Source of the DNA: Ursus arctos
Lineage: Eukaryota > Chordata > Mammalia > Carnivora > Ursidae
Length of the DNA: 64,000 nucleotides
Reading direction: 5' to 3'
Assembly: GCF_023065955.2 (NCBI RefSeq)
Contig: NW_026622886.1
Span: 7,636,001 to 7,700,000, forward strand
Made by a program: the position numbers and the translations under genes. Below the pieces are notes generated by a model. The model was not told the origin of the DNA. It was given only the letters and a program-made list of their open reading frames with translations, and made no database searches. Positions within the stretch are counted from its first letter, which is position 1; the number at the start of each line of letters is the position of its first letter. Below, one piece after another: positions 23,105 through 35,400 of this stretch.

Positions 23105-23480
23105 TGGGAGCATTAAGCTTTTTAATCAAGGAAGCAAAATGATCAGATTTGCACTTTGAAAATATTTCTGTGTAGGCAGAATGGAATGGCAAGGCTCCCC
23201 TGAGGGCAAGGTGATTAAGTGTGATGTGCCAAGTAATCCAGAAAGGAGACGGGTTGACGAGGTGATTGAACAGGGGAGGGGACGGGTTTGAGAAAGAGTG
23301 GATAAAATCTGTGGGATTTGGTTATGGCGAGGATGTGAAGAGCAAGGATTTAAGAGTAGAAGCTCTGGAAAGTCGTCTGAGTGGGCATGGAGATGGGGGA
23401 TTGACCTCCTGTCGGTGGTAGTTGAGGCCGCTGGAGTAGACCTGTTATCCAGGGAGAAACTATAGAAGAAAAGGGGGCTT
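23105..23480 (+). repeat. Unnamed ancient mammalian repeat, fragment 2
   Basis: 'aaggaagcaaaatgatcaga' and 'tttgcactttgaaaatattt', with 'aagtaatccagaaag' further on, match the upstream part of the same unnamed repeat as at 15400-15650. It is diverged. Confidence 0.45.
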
Positions 23481-23734
23481 AGGACGGGAGTTGGGGAGCA
23501 TCAGCATCAAAGGGGAGGCAGGGAAAGAATGTTCAGAGGGAGGAAAATAGTCAAGAGACTAGTGTCACTGAAGCTGATGGCTTCAGAAAGGCCCAGGGGG
23601 GTTGGGGCAACGGCCAGCAGGATAGGGTGGGGGCAGTAGGGCCAGATTTCAGAGTCCAGTCTATGCAGCTAGCGTCAGCACTTGCTAGGACGTCTCAGAC
23701 ACCACGCACAGTGACCATCACTACAGGGGGAAGG

Positions 23735-23935
23735 TCAGTGCCTTAGGTGAGCACCTATCAGGAGCCAGGCACTTGACCTGTGTCATGTGATCTGCACATC
23801 CATTCTTGGAGGCGGGAGACAGATTCTATTCTTGCCATTTTATAGTTAAAAAAAAAAAAAGTGAAGCTCAGAAAAAGTCAGACCTTGGCCAAGCCCTATG
23901 GAACTAGGGCTAGAACATTCTTCAGCCTAGTTTGC
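23735..23935 (-). repeat. MIR SINE, antisense
   Basis: 'ggagccaggcacttgacctg', 'ttgccattttatagtt' and 'gaagctcagaaaaagtcaga' are antisense MIR text. An A-run has expanded at 23849-23861. Confidence 0.7.
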
Positions 23936-24208
23936 AATCCCTTTGCCTTTCTAATTTACCATCCTGCCTGCCACGTGGTGGGCGAAGGCCCAGTCTGCCC
24001 CGTCTGTGCCCCTCGTGCCCCATGGAAGCCTCACCATCCCCTGCTCCTGGGGCCTCAGCTCCTGAACAGAGCCCTGCCTCGAGCCAGAAGCTGCGGAAGG
24101 AGGGAGCGAGGGGAGTTCCCAGCCCGGAGCCATCCGTCTGCTGGCTGGTGACACCGACACCAGGGCCCCAGCAGAATAGCAAAGCGTGTTCGCTCTTGTC
24201 TGGCTGTT

Positions 24209-24275
24209 AGTGGTGATGTATGAATAAGCAAAGAAGACAGCTTCATTTTCATAAGTTAACTTGTGCCTGGAGTAA
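24209..24275. repeat. Dispersed ~60-bp similarity, copy 1 (mate at 25147)
   Basis: 'tgaataagcaaagaagacag' and 'taacttgtgcctggag' resemble the segment at 25147-25205. The two copies share 'ataagcaaa' and 'taacttgtgcct' in the same order and spacing, with indels. They are possibly fragments of one old repeat family. Confidence 0.5.
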
Positions 24276-24854
24276 GGAAGACGGGGAACAGTGCACTTAA
24301 TCATATCCACAGGGCCGTACAGAAAACAATGACAAAGCCTTTTCTGTTAGTCGCGGTGTTTTATTATAATAACCCCTAAGAAGACGAGACGAGACGCCAC
24401 GGAATGCGGAGGAAGGCAGCACGCCAGCAGCCCACGTCCTCCCTCCGCCCCCCAAAGAGGAGTCCCCAGAGACGTTACCTCTTAATGGGACGGCAGGCCT
24501 CATGGGGTCACATCGTCCAGGCTAAAGCTTTAGACGTGGACCACTGGAGACTGGATGCCGCCTGGCTGAGGAGCTGGGATTGGCAGAGCTGGAAAGGATG
24601 AGTGTCACCGGGGAGCAGCGGGGCCTCTGCCGAGAAGGGTGTTGTGAGGCAGCACTGTTCTCAGGGGAGCCTGGGAGTGTGGAGGGCTGTGTGGACGGGG
24701 CAGGTGGAGCCCGTCATCGTGTAGCAAAGGAGGCAGTAGGTGACCCTGGGGGGCGCCCCACCAGCTTCCCCCACCGTCCCCCACAGAATCAGTGATTCCC
24801 TGCCCTCCATTCCTCAGCGTTCCCGCCACCACGAGTACCACACTGCTTCATGAT

Positions 24855-24985
24855 TGTTTATCTGCCTCCTCTTCTAGCTGCCTCTAGGGCAGGGACTGCG
24901 TTTTATTTGTCTTTGATTCCTTAGTCTGCTGTGTGGTCTCTGACACAGCAAACCCTCAGCCGATACGAAACTCAAGCAACGTCTA
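24855..24985 (+). repeat. L2 LINE 3' end
   Basis: 'tctagggcagggactgcgtt', 'ttgattccttagtctgctgt' and 'cacagcaaaccctcagccga' follow the L2 tail. Confidence 0.65.
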
Positions 24986-25146
24986 GGCAGAGCAAGGACC
25001 GGGTCAGCTAAGGAAGGAGCGGGGGAGATGGCTGAAGCCGCCAGATGCCTGAATCCAGGCAGATGGGACAGAGCGGGATCAGGGAATCCTGGGTGTAAGG
25101 TTAAGAGGAAATACCTACTGAGTATTTCACTGGTTTTCCAGGCATT

Positions 25147-25205
25147 GTGAGTGGTAACATTGGAATAAGCAAAAAACACAAAATTAACTTGTGCCTCGAG
25201 AGAAA
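25147..25205. repeat. Dispersed ~60-bp similarity, copy 2 (mate at 24209)
   Basis: 'tggaataagcaaaaaacaca' and 'ttaacttgtgcctcgag' match the copy at 24209-24275. Confidence 0.5.
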
Positions 25206-25239
25206 AAAAAATGAATTCTAAGGTATGTCCTACGGATGA

Positions 25240-25370
25240 AGTTCCCTCTATAAGTGAATGAAGTAACAGGCACCGAGAGGTTAGGTAACCTGTGTGAGGT
25301 CACACAGCTAGCAAGTGGAGGAGCCGGGATTTGAACCTGGGCAGTCTGGCTCCAGCGTTCCTTTTCTTCA
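25240..25370 (-). repeat. MIR SINE, antisense
   Basis: 'gaggttaggtaacctgtgtg', 'aggtcacacagctagcaagt' and 'gggatttgaacctgggcagt' are strong antisense MIR text. Confidence 0.88.
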
Positions 25371-25524
25371 TCCCTTCACTGTCCTTGAGCAGCCTAATGC
25401 TGGAGGCTGCCACTGAATTCTGCTGGTCTGTGGGCAAGATATAGATGCCGTAAGCGTATTGTGTGCTAGGAACCCCACAAGCGAGCCTCACCCCCGACTG
25501 AAGCAGGGACAGAGCTTCCAGACC

Positions 25525-25610
25525 TGGGTCAGTAACTCTCAGACTTCAGCGTGCTTTCCAATTACCTGGGTTTTTCTGATGCAGATGACTAGACCCGGAA
25601 TTCTGTTCGT
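25525..25610 (+). mobile_element. MER5A-like fragment
   Basis: 'gtaactctcagacttcagcg' followed by 'ccaattacctgggtttttct' matches the start of MER5A. The second half is missing. Confidence 0.55.
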
Positions 25611-25616
25611 GCGCCA

Positions 25617-25701
25617 GGGGCTGGAAGGTATCGAGTGCTATATAAGTGCTTGCTATTTTTAACTACCATCATCCAGGCTCACCTGGAAGCTTTGGAAAGA
25701 G
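25617..25701. repeat. Local duplication, copy A (85 bp, mate at 26200-26284)
   Basis: This is aligned by eye without gaps to 26200-26284. I count 9 mismatches in 85 (about 89% identity). Both start 'ggggctggaaggta' and end 'ctggaagctttggaaagag'. The left half could be MIR-tail derived, but the right half is not MIR text. Confidence 0.85.
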
Positions 25702-26199
25702 CATCCCTCCCCTCGTTCACCAAGATCGACACCTCCTCCCACTCCGCTCTGTCTGGCAAGTCTGGCGTCTTCCTCACCCGGACAGGAAACTGCAGAGGGA
25801 GAGTGACAGCGCCTGGAAACACCAGTCCGCCCGCTGCTCCGCTGAAGGCTTGAACTCAAGGTCTCGGTCTCCAGAGGAGGAGTGAGACGCCTGGTTAACC
25901 TCCAGTCATGTTCTCCCAATTCCCCTGCTCTCAATTTGCACCTGGGCTGCATTGCTCACGGTGGTTGCAAACTCTTTTACACATGCCAGCCCTCTTTAAG
26001 GTTAAAAAAAAATCCTTCATTAGCAATAGGATAGAGGTAATTTTAATATTCATTGGTTGAGAAAATACAAAATAATGAACAGCTCCTAAGCCTTTGTTTT
26101 GCTTTTTTAGAAGGATCCATTAAGTGCTCTGTTGATGAGTAAAATGATAGCTGGGTTTTGCAAGTGGGCTTGTGAAGACCCTGACCCGTTTGGCGCGCC

Positions 26200-26284
26200 G
26201 GGGCTGGAAGGTACCGAGTGCTATGTAAGTGGTAGCTGTTTTTAACTAGCATCATGCAGCCTCCCCTGGAAGCTTTGGAAAGAG
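26200..26284. repeat. Local duplication, copy B (85 bp, mate at 25617-25701)
   Basis: This is the second copy, 583 bp away and in the same orientation. Confidence 0.85.
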
Positions 26285-27839
26285 AGCAAGCCCATCCATA
26301 AGGGTTTCTTTGGACGTCATCTAGCACAACAGTTAGGTCCTTCTAGAACTTTATCGAACTGGGGTCGGGGTTTTGGCGTGATGAATATCTACAGTAAGTC
26401 CTCTAACTTGCAATAATAAGGTGACATTTGTTCTCACTTTTTTTTTTTTTTTACCCCTAAATTGGTTCAGTATCTGGGAATGTGGGATTCACATCCTCCT
26501 ATTAATTCTCTCATGCCTCGACACTTCTAAAAAGAATTCTGGAGAATATGTGGATCTTGGTGAATGAGGGGAGGGCACAGGTTCTGCAGCTTTGAAAACG
26601 TGGGGATACTAATACACGAACGTTATGGGGCTTCCAGCCGGGACAGGTTTACCCACCAGATGTCATGTACTTAGAGACATTTATCAGTGCCCATTCGTGT
26701 GTTGGACACTACTCAGCCCTTGCCCTTGCACTGATGGAGGGGTGGGTATTTACAGATGAGGTGAGGATGTGCCTGCGTGTCACCTCTCTGTCCTTGATGG
26801 GGTGTAAGTCAGCTGATGGCAAAAAGTGCCGGGAGGAAGTGCTAGGTAGAGCTGTGTCCCACCTCATGGGTGAGCCCAGGGAAAGGTTCACACTCAGGGG
26901 GTGTTCATAGGTGGCTTCAGGGTGGAGACGCACTGGAAGGGATTCTGGGCAGGAGTTGGCCAAGGGTAAGGGCAGTTCCCGCCAAACAAGAGCCATATGA
27001 GCAAGAGCCAGACAGGAGAACGCAAGCAGTGAAACTGTACGTTTTCACGTGGCGGGAATGCAGGGAGGCTACGGAGAGAAAGCTTCTGAGGAAATAGATC
27101 GGGGCCGAACACAGTGCAGGCAATGCCAGAGCACAGAGTTTGGACCTTCAGGGAGCCGAAGGTGACCTTACCTGAAATTCAGGTGGCTACCCTGAATTCA
27201 GTGAAAGAGCTGAGCACGTGACATCCTGCATTATACCAAACCTGGGGTCGTTGGTGATTGTGAACCAGCTCCCCAAGGACTCTGCAGCCCCTCTGCCCCC
27301 CCCACCAACCTCCATGCGAGGTCATCACATGAGCTCTTGAACGAGGTCCCAGCATCCGGACGCGGCACACAGCTTTCTCAGCTGCGGACAACCTGCCTTT
27401 CAGAGCTCCCTGTTTTATACACCCAAGCTTGTTGCGGGCGGAATTGATTGGCTCTTGCCCTTCCTGAGTTGGGGACGGGTTTTTCTGAGGGATTCTACAA
27501 GCCTTGGATGTGCTCGTATACAGTGACAAAGTGGGTGGCGGTACTTTCCCCGTGCCTCTAATTTATGTATTTGTGCTGGGGTGATGATTTAGATAGGAGC
27601 TCGATAAATTGATCAAATAAATTACAGTGAACCCACACGCCATCATTTCAGGGAGCTGTCATCACACCAAGGAAGTTCTATATCACGCAGTGTGATGTAC
27701 CGGGAGGACCGCTGTGTTTTTCTTAGCGTGTTGCTGGGCTTTCACTTGGTCAGAAAGGTCTGTATTTCTCAGATTGGCCAATAATAAAAAGATTTTAGCC
27801 TCAGAAGGCATCGGTTAGCTGTGGAAGACAGTGATTATG

Positions 27840-27990
27840 AGTCGTGGGACCCTTAGCAAGTTAAACTGTCCTTGCCTCAGTTTCTTTTCCTATAACATGT
27901 GGATTTTTAATTCCTGCCTCCAAGGCTTGTTGTAAAGGTGAGCAAGACTGCACCGAGTCAGTGAAAGGAATCTGGGCATCAGACAAATAC
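27840..27990 (+). repeat. MIR SINE
   Basis: 'gcctcagtttcttttcctat' and 'ccttagcaagttaaact' fit the MIR core, followed by 'aatctgggcat'. Confidence 0.7.
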
Positions 27991-28009
27991 TGAATTATGT
28001 GTCGGCTCA

Positions 28010-28115
28010 ATCATAGTTGTGCATATCACGGTCCTGATGAACCTCGGTTTCCCGGTCTGTACAATAGTTGATTATAGGTCCCAGGGAATATCTTCTGCAA
28101 GTGATGTGACAGGGT
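28010..28115 (+). repeat. MIR SINE fragment
   Basis: 'gatgaacctcggtttcccgg' and 'tctgtacaatagttgattat' are MIR core. Confidence 0.6.
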
Positions 28116-28629
28116 TGTCTTGTGGGAGATAGAGGGATCTGATGCCCTGCTGCCCCCGTAGAAGGCCTGGAGTCCCAGGAACGGGCCGCTCGAAGAACTG
28201 GAGAGGAGTGACCGACTCACCTAAGATGCTGAGTGGCTAAGAGGCCTGGCTCACCTGCGCTGTTGACCTTGGTGCACCAGATACAGGCCAACCTCAGAGC
28301 CGAGCGCTGGGGACAGAGAAGCAGTTGCTCCTCTAGAAAACACCCCCATGCTGACGGGACACCTTGGCTTGTCGACCCAAGATAAAGTGGGTGTGAGAGG
28401 AAAACCAGTGGGGGTCAGGGGGCTGCAGCCCAAAGGGGGCTCTTGTCTGTGAGCTTCCATCTCCTGCACCAAGGGGCGAGCACATCCTCCCTCTGTGGGC
28501 AGCAGATGATCTCGGCGGGTGCCCCAAAGCCAGCGAACTCGCGTGCAGTGGGGACCGTTGCAGCCGTGCCAGGAAGCACAGAAGTGCTGCAAGAGCTAAG
28601 GGATGGGTGGACCCATGGCTGCCTGGCTG

Positions 28630-28795
28630 GTTTGGGACTCTGACTTTATCACAGAGTAACTGGGTGACCTGGGGCAAGTTCATTAGCTACCCTGGGCGGC
28701 CCCCACATGGCAGGGCTGGCGAAGTGTGAGAAGTAAATACGTTAGTACAAGTGAAGCCCGTGGATCAGGGCCTGGCACTTACTAATGAGAGCCGC
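28630..28795 (+). repeat. MIR SINE just upstream of a LARGE1 exon
   Basis: 'gtaactgggtgacctggggc' then 'cagggcctggcacttactaa' give the MIR order. It ends 100 bp before the exon at 28895. Confidence 0.72.
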
Positions 28796-28806
28796 TGTTG
28801 TGATGA

Positions 28807-29007
<201 letters not shown>

Positions 29008-29561
29008 TGAGGGCAGCGTGTGGCGGGCGTTTCGGAAGGTGACGTGAGGGCTCAGCGCTCCTTCCTCTGAGGGAGGAGGCAGGCAGAGCACAGGAGGAGG
29101 CCACCTGGCTGCCTGAATTCTGCGGTGGGCGATAATACGCGGTCGACCTTCCAGCTCTTTCTTAGAGCCTCGACTACGAGCACAGTAGCTATCAGACCTT
29201 GGCGGTCTGTGGCAGTCTCACCAAAAAGCCTCTCTCCTGACTAACCTCCAGACCTAGATCCCATTGGGCTTTTTTAGGGGTATGACCTTTAGATTCTTGG
29301 CTCCACTGATACAGAGATGATTCTACAGAGACAACCCCAAAGTTTTGGCTTCTCAGCACGGAAATTTATCTTCCTCACATTCCATGTCCGTGCGAGGCCT
29401 GCGGGATCTGTGCTCACCATAGGCATTCAGGATTCGTCTGATTCATACTTCTTTTTACTGGAAGGAAAGTAGCAGACGTCCTATTGATTCCGAAAGTTTC
29501 TGGTCAGAAGTGACATAATTTCTGCTAATATTTCAGTGGCGAAAGCATCTCTGTTAATGGT

Positions 29562-29700
29562 ATCATTCATTCATTCATTCATTCATTCATTCTGTACTTG
29601 ACAACTGCGTGTGGAGTAGCTAGGGTGTCCTAGACCTTGTGCCAGGTGGGCCACATATGGCCCATGACCTCACAGAATGTACCCATAAGAAACTAGAGCG
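29562..29700 (-). repeat. L2 LINE 3' end, antisense, with (ATTC)n
   Basis: Seven 'attc' units lead into 'gtcctagaccttgtgccagg' and 'ccatgacctcacagaatgta', which is the reverse complement of an L2 tail. Confidence 0.6.
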
Positions 29701-30559
29701 GCCTCCCCCTCCTTAAGCTCAGGCCTGCTGATGTCTGTCTGTCACTGTGCTTCTGGATCCTTCTGCCCTTTCCCCTTCATCCTCTTCATCACTGCTTTGG
29801 CACCCTGTTCTCGAAGGATGCAGGCGTGTAACTTGTGTCGGCACTAGACCTTGGAGCTCAGGGAGCAGTAGGTTTTGCCAGGCCCGGAAGGACCGGGACC
29901 TGGTATCTGAGGCCAGCTGTCCTGGGATGGGGTGGGTGTCTGGGGAGGGAGCTGCCCAAGGGTCCTGGAGACTAAGGGCAGGCTGTAGTGGGAAGAGCCA
30001 AAAGTCAACACTGAGAGCTCAGGGTCAGACTCCAAAGAGGTCAGGTGTAAATACAGGGGCCCCAGAGGCTAAAGAAAAATGAATGACAGTCAAGCTTCCA
30101 GAGGTGAGAGTTCGGAGATGGGGTCGTAGTGGGGCCAAAGCTGGAGGAGGACAAGGGAAAAAAGGTTCAGAGTCAGTGCCCTGAGGAGCCAGAGAGGTCA
30201 GGGAGTGCTGTGAAGGCCATCCTTTGAGATGGGGGACGTTCTTTAGCTGACTTTGCCAGAACATCCAGGCATGCCTCACTCTGTGTAATTTCTTCCTGTG
30301 ACACCTTCCAGGCACCACAAGCCCGGAGGGGTTGCAACGGAAGAATTTTAACCAGCAGCCTTTCACACATCTGGAGGCTCCCCCCAGGGCCCCCAGCTGT
30401 GCTGGGCACTAACCCTTGAGTTGCCGGATGGTAAAGTCTTGAGGAACCCCCACGAGGAGCCAGGCCACTCTGAGCAGCGGCTCTCCATTGGCTGGTTTAG
30501 AAGGATTTTTAATAATGGCGAAGGCAGTGTCTTCACGTCACAGCTGAGTCTGCACTGGG

Positions 30560-30700
30560 TGCTTTCTAGATGTTGATCTTATTTGATCCTCACACTAACC
30601 CACCAGGCAGGTGCTATTCTTATCTCTACTTTATACACAGGAAACTCACGCTGAGAGAGGTCGAGGCTCTAGTCTGATCAGTAAGGAGGCTGCCTTGTTA
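30560..30700 (-). repeat. MIR SINE, antisense
   Basis: 'ttatttgatcctcacactaa', 'caggcaggtgctattcttat' and 'ggaaactcacgctgagag' are antisense MIR text. Confidence 0.8.
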
Positions 30701-31734
30701 ACGACTCACCTTCCCAGCTTGAACTGAAGTGGCTTCAGGATCAAGAAACTGTCATAGAATCCCAGACTCTGTCTTTGAAGCATCGGGAGAGGGGCCTAGG
30801 ATTTTGCCCCCTAAGAAAGCCTCCAGGATGTTTCTGGAGCAGAAGGGTCTGCTCCGAAAGGTGGCACTCTGTTTCCCCTCCCAGCAAACATTCCCAGGGG
30901 CTTTCGTGATGCATTTGAGGCTGGACCTTTAGGAACCCACTGTGGGACCATGCAGATGTGTCCCCCCCCCCCCCGCCAACCATACTTCCTTTGGTCAGTG
31001 AATTATCATGCCATGTTGATCTTTTGTCAAAGCCTGGATTCCCAACACAGTCACTCCAGGCTCTTGTAAAGCTGGAGACCCCCACGTTGGTTGGGTGGGA
31101 GAAAGGAAATCTCAGATAAACCCTGGTGTGTGTTGAGTCTCTGTCTTCCTCCCAGAATAACAGACAACGTCGCATAGATAGACTGCGTCGAGACATCAGG
31201 GTCATGGTTATCTGCGAAAACGAAAACGCACTGGTCATCAGTCCGGGTTTGCAGGGAGAAGAAAAACGGGGCACACGGGGAATTCATTATGACAAAAATG
31301 ACACGTCCCCTCCTGCCTCTCCTGTTTGACTTCAGCATGAGGTCAGGAGACGGACAAGGATCTAAACCCTCTCCAGCTCCTACTTGCTATGCCAAGGAGG
31401 TGAGTTACTTCCCTGCTGGCTGGTACTTAAAGTGCCGAGCAGATGAGGAAAGCCCTGTTAGGAATGATGTGTCCATTTAAATAAGCCAGTGACACCAAGT
31501 GATCATTATAAAAGGATTTATGCGGCTTCAGAACGCATGGGCTTTCGTGATGGGGATTTGTTATTTTAAGACTCGGAATTGTACCACACATCGGTGCATG
31601 AGTCATGCAGCACTTAGATGCTCGTGGAAATTGAGGACTCTGGGGGAGGGAGCCTGCTGTCCCGAATCCCAGCACGCAGCAGGCCTCTGAAAGGGGTATC
31701 TCCAGCAAAGCCCCATGCTGAGCCTTCAGCTTGG

Positions 31735-31900
31735 TGTGGGCAAACACTGGCAGATCCGCTCCGGAATCGCAACTTGGCCACTAGATGTTCACGTAGGTTT
31801 GGCCAAGTTGGTTCACCTTGAGTGAACTCTAGTTCTCTCCCTTGTGCAACAGGATAATAGTACCTAGGATGGGGGGGGATGCACAAGGTAACTAGTTCAA
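31735..31900 (+). repeat. MIR SINE, 3' part
   Basis: 'ggccaagttggttcaccttg' and 'caggataatagtacctagga' fit the MIR core and tail. Confidence 0.65.
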
Positions 31901-32025
31901 CAAGCCAGCCTTTATTGACACAAAACAAGGGCACAGTAAATCTCAGTCTCTGTCCTCTTGTGTTTTTTCTGCCACCTATCCTCTCAAGAATGGAATCCAT
32001 TCTCTGCTTTAAAAATGGTGGTTCT

Positions 32026-32237
32026 GGGCGCCTGGGTGGCACAGCGGTTAAGCATCTGCCTTCAGCTCAGGGCGTGATCCCGGCGTTATGGGATCGAGCC
32101 CCACATCAGGCTCCTCCGCTAGGAGCCTGCTTCTTCCTCTCCCACTCCCCCTGCCTGTGTTCCCTCTCTGGCTGGCTGTCTCTCTCTCTCTCTCTCTCTG
32201 TCAAATAAATAAATAAAATCTTAAAAAAAAAAAAAAA
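32026..32237 (+). mobile_element. SINEC with 9-bp target duplication
   Basis: The head is 'gggcgcctgggtggcacagc' and the body 'ggcgttatgggatcgagccc'. A (TC)n stretch and the tail 'caaataaataaataaaatct' follow, with a 15-A run. 'ggtggttct' repeats at 32017-32025 and 32238-32246. This is the bear-like body variant. Confidence 0.97.
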
Positions 32238-32524
32238 GGTGGTTCTATGAGGTTTGCTAAGGTCTTCAAAGCCTTCAGGTCAGGGGGAAAAAAAAAGGCT
32301 TTTTTTGCTTTTCCTTAAATATAACGCAGCCACCTAGCACTTTTTCTCCCTTCTCTCCTGTCTGGAAAAGAATTGCCTTTTCATATTATTTTAGAAAAAG
32401 TGATGATTTTACTTCATATATCAGCTTCCTGACTGTGTTTTACTTTTAAAATCCCCAGGAAAAAAAAGCATAAGATGTTTGAGTTGAAAACTCTGCCTTT
32501 AAGAGGTAACTTTATCACTTTTCG

Positions 32525-32650
32525 GCTCTGTTCCTTTTGGACGGCTACTCCAGCTCTCTGAGCCTTGGGTTTCTCTCTATGAATGGAGAATGATAAGCCC
32601 CCTCCTCCCAGCCTCTCGTAAGGCTCCCCGTGGTAGTGTAGCTACAAGGC
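32525..32650 (+). repeat. MIR SINE fragment
   Basis: 'ctctgagccttgggtttctc' and 'gaatggagaatgataagccc' fit the MIR core. It is diverged. Confidence 0.5.
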
Positions 32651-33241
32651 CTGATAGACCAAAGTGTATTAGGAAGGTGGTGGTAGCTTTTCTTTCTCCT
32701 CCTGACCACAGCCTAGCTGAGCAACTGTTTTCAAGTAATTTAGATTCGGCCCCATTTATCAAGTTCAGCTGCATCCACCAGGCATCAGACCAGACACTTC
32801 ACTCTGCATCATCTTCATTAATTCTGAGAGTTGTCTTGCACGGTAGACATTCCCCCTGGAAATAGCCAGCCAGCTTCCTCCTTCCTCTTCTTGGTTTTCC
32901 TCCCCAGTCTGCTAGCACAAAGCCCACAGGCCTAAAAGATTAGAGAAGATCTGCTCACCGTCTCCCACCTGCTCCCCTCCCTTCTTACCAGAGCTGTGCA
33001 CAACTTAATTCCATCTTCACAGAACCGCTAAAGCCACGGCAGCTGCAGATGACCAGGCGGCCCCCGGCTCAGGGCCCTCGCCATAAGCGTTCAGGTGGAA
33101 TTAAAGGGCACCTCCCACATCCTCGCACGGAGATGGGCTCCTTCTTGACCGCTCTGTCCATCCATCATCTAGGTGCAGGAAGCTGTCATTCACCCAACAT
33201 TCAGCTGTCTGCAGGACTTTTTTTTAAAAAATAAGATTATA

Positions 33242-33434
33242 GGGGCGCCTGGGTGGCGCAGTCGTTAAGTGTCTGCCTTCGGCTCAGAGCGTGATCCTGG
33301 CGTTATGGGATCGAGCCCCACATTAGGCTCCTCTGCTGGGAGCCTGCTTCTTCCTCTCCCACTCCCCCTGCTTGTGTTCCCTCTCTCGCTGCCTGTCTCT
33401 GTCAAATAAATAAAGTCTTTAAAAAGAAAAAAAA
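33242..33434 (+). mobile_element. SINEC with 18-bp target duplication
   Basis: The head is 'ggggcgcctgggtggcgcag', with 'gcgttatgggatcgagcccc' in the body. Perfect flanking copies of 'ttaaaaaataagattata' lie at 33224-33241 and 33435-33452. This is one of the youngest-looking insertions here. Confidence 0.98.
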
Positions 33435-34204
33435 TTAAAAAATAAGATTATAACAGACTTATTAAGATTCAGCCCACTTTAGTTCCTATACTGATGGTGA
33501 AAATTTTAAAAACACAAGCAAAGAAGAAAGGGGAAGGAAAGCTACAGGTAGCAGGTGACCAGAGATGCTGGGGTAAGGGGAAGGCAGGCCAGGAGAAAGG
33601 AGATGGCTGCCTTACAGAGAGGGGCGTTTGCATACGATCCCAAAGGTTACTCGAGGACAAGATACGTCCTCCCCGAATTGAAGGACATCGTATTAACCAG
33701 AGGATGTGCTTTAAGAAACTATTTAAAAATAAAATGTATCCCATTCCTTTCAGTCTCCAAAGTAGGCCAGAGACAGACAGATGGAGACCTGGCTCTCCAG
33801 GGAGGAAGGAAGAATTTCTCTAGGAATCCTTATCCCCAGAACAAGAAAATGGGGACATTCAAGGACTGACTCACCTCTGAGGCTGGAGGAAAGTGGAGAT
33901 GGAGAAGCCAGATGCTGTGGGGATTCCGTGGCAGGGATTCAAAAGGAGCCTACATCTGACCACTTGCCAAAGAACTGCTAACCAGATAGCTTTCGTGGGC
34001 TGACCAGAAGTATGGGATGCAGGCTGACCCTTTGCTCTGCCCCCGACATCCAGTTTTCTGCAGCCCTAGGCAAGTCCCTCCGTTTCCTGGAACCCTCCTT
34101 GTCTCTTGGCTCAAGAACCAGGAACTGTTTATGCTCAGAAGGACTATCATCCTTGGATGGTTTCTGTCTGTAATACTTGCATCCAGAGAAGCTAGCTTTA
34201 GATG

Positions 34205-34345
34205 TAGTTCATTCAGCACATGCTACGGAATGCCTGCATTCTGGGTGGCAGAAGATTTGTAAAAAATGAGTGCTACCAAGAGCCTTCCTTTAAGAAGATT
34301 GCAGTTTAGTGGAGAAGAGCTTGCACATCCACAAATGAACTTAGT
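34205..34345 (-). repeat. L2 LINE 3' end, antisense (weak)
   Basis: 'cattcagcacatgctacgga' and 'gattgcagtttagtggagaa' resemble an antisense L2 tail. Confidence 0.4.
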
Positions 34346-35212
34346 GTCATTGAGATTCAGAGTTGAATGTCAACCTTGCCATAAACCTGGACCGGCATCT
34401 TCTAGAACGATTCCAGAAGGCATTGCAGGAGATTTTGATACGTCTTTAGAAACCATGGACAGATAAGGTTGAGAAATCTGCACACTGTATCCTTCCTTTA
34501 GAGATTCAAGTTGCATATCGGTTTTTTAGAGATCCTGGAACGTCTGAAAGTAAGAGAAACTGTTCAGCCCAGCAGCGTCTCCCACTCTTACTTGATCCTA
34601 GAGCTACGGAAATAAGTTTGAAAAAAAAAGCTACGCCTACACTGATTCTGGGCACGGGGATTATCACTTTTTGAGCTCTGTATCCCAAGCTCGTGTCACA
34701 GAAGAGCTGAAATAGAGCCTGTAGGATAAGCCCAGAGAAGGATGCTTGGCATTCGAGGAATGGTTCACTCAGTAGAAACATCTACTCTGTCTTGCGTGGT
34801 GTTTTGTCATCCATCTCTCTACCGTAAGGATGGAGACGCGTTCTTACTGCGCCTTCTAAGTCAACATCCTGTGTGTCATTGCATGTCCCAAGCCAGTCCC
34901 CAGCCCTCCAAAACCTTCTTCCCATATGAGGGAATTGTGTGGAAGATGGTTTCCAGACCTTCCACCGTCCTGATTGGTTGGCCATTTCTGGGGAGCTCTG
35001 GCTTCTCTCTGTGGTGGCGACACTCTGACCTGAATGATAATATTCTGGGTGTTATCAAACCGTCAGAGGTTCATGCCTCCAGCTGGACATGCAGTCCACT
35101 CTTCTGAATCATTCAGAATGTCTGCCTCGGACATCAGCTTTCCTAGCCCAGGGAAAGTGCCCCTGCATTTCTGGAGGTGAGGCCAGGTAACTGCCTTTAA
35201 ACATGGTCTCTT

Positions 35213-35400
35213 GGGGCGCCTGGGTGGCTCAGTCAGCAAAGCGTCTGCCTTCGGCTCAGGTCATGATCTTGGGGTCCTGGGATTGAGCTCTACTTTGGGC
35301 TTCCTGCTCAGTGGGGAGTCTGCTTCTTCCTCTCTTTCTGGTGCTCCCCCTGCTTGTGCACTTGTGCTCTCTCTCTCTCTCTCTGACAAATAAATAAAAT
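35213..35400 (+). mobile_element. SINEC (older subfamily) with target duplication
   Basis: The head is 'ggggcgcctgggtggctcag' and the body 'caggtcatgatcttggggtc'. A (CT)n stretch precedes the tail 'gacaaataaataaaat'. 'ctttaaacatg' repeats at 35195-35205 and 35401-35411. Confidence 0.96.

Noticed and set aside
30741..31274. 177-codon minus-strand ORF
   Set aside because: It includes a glycine run translated from the C-homopolymer at 30961 and has no family resemblance. It is a chance ORF.
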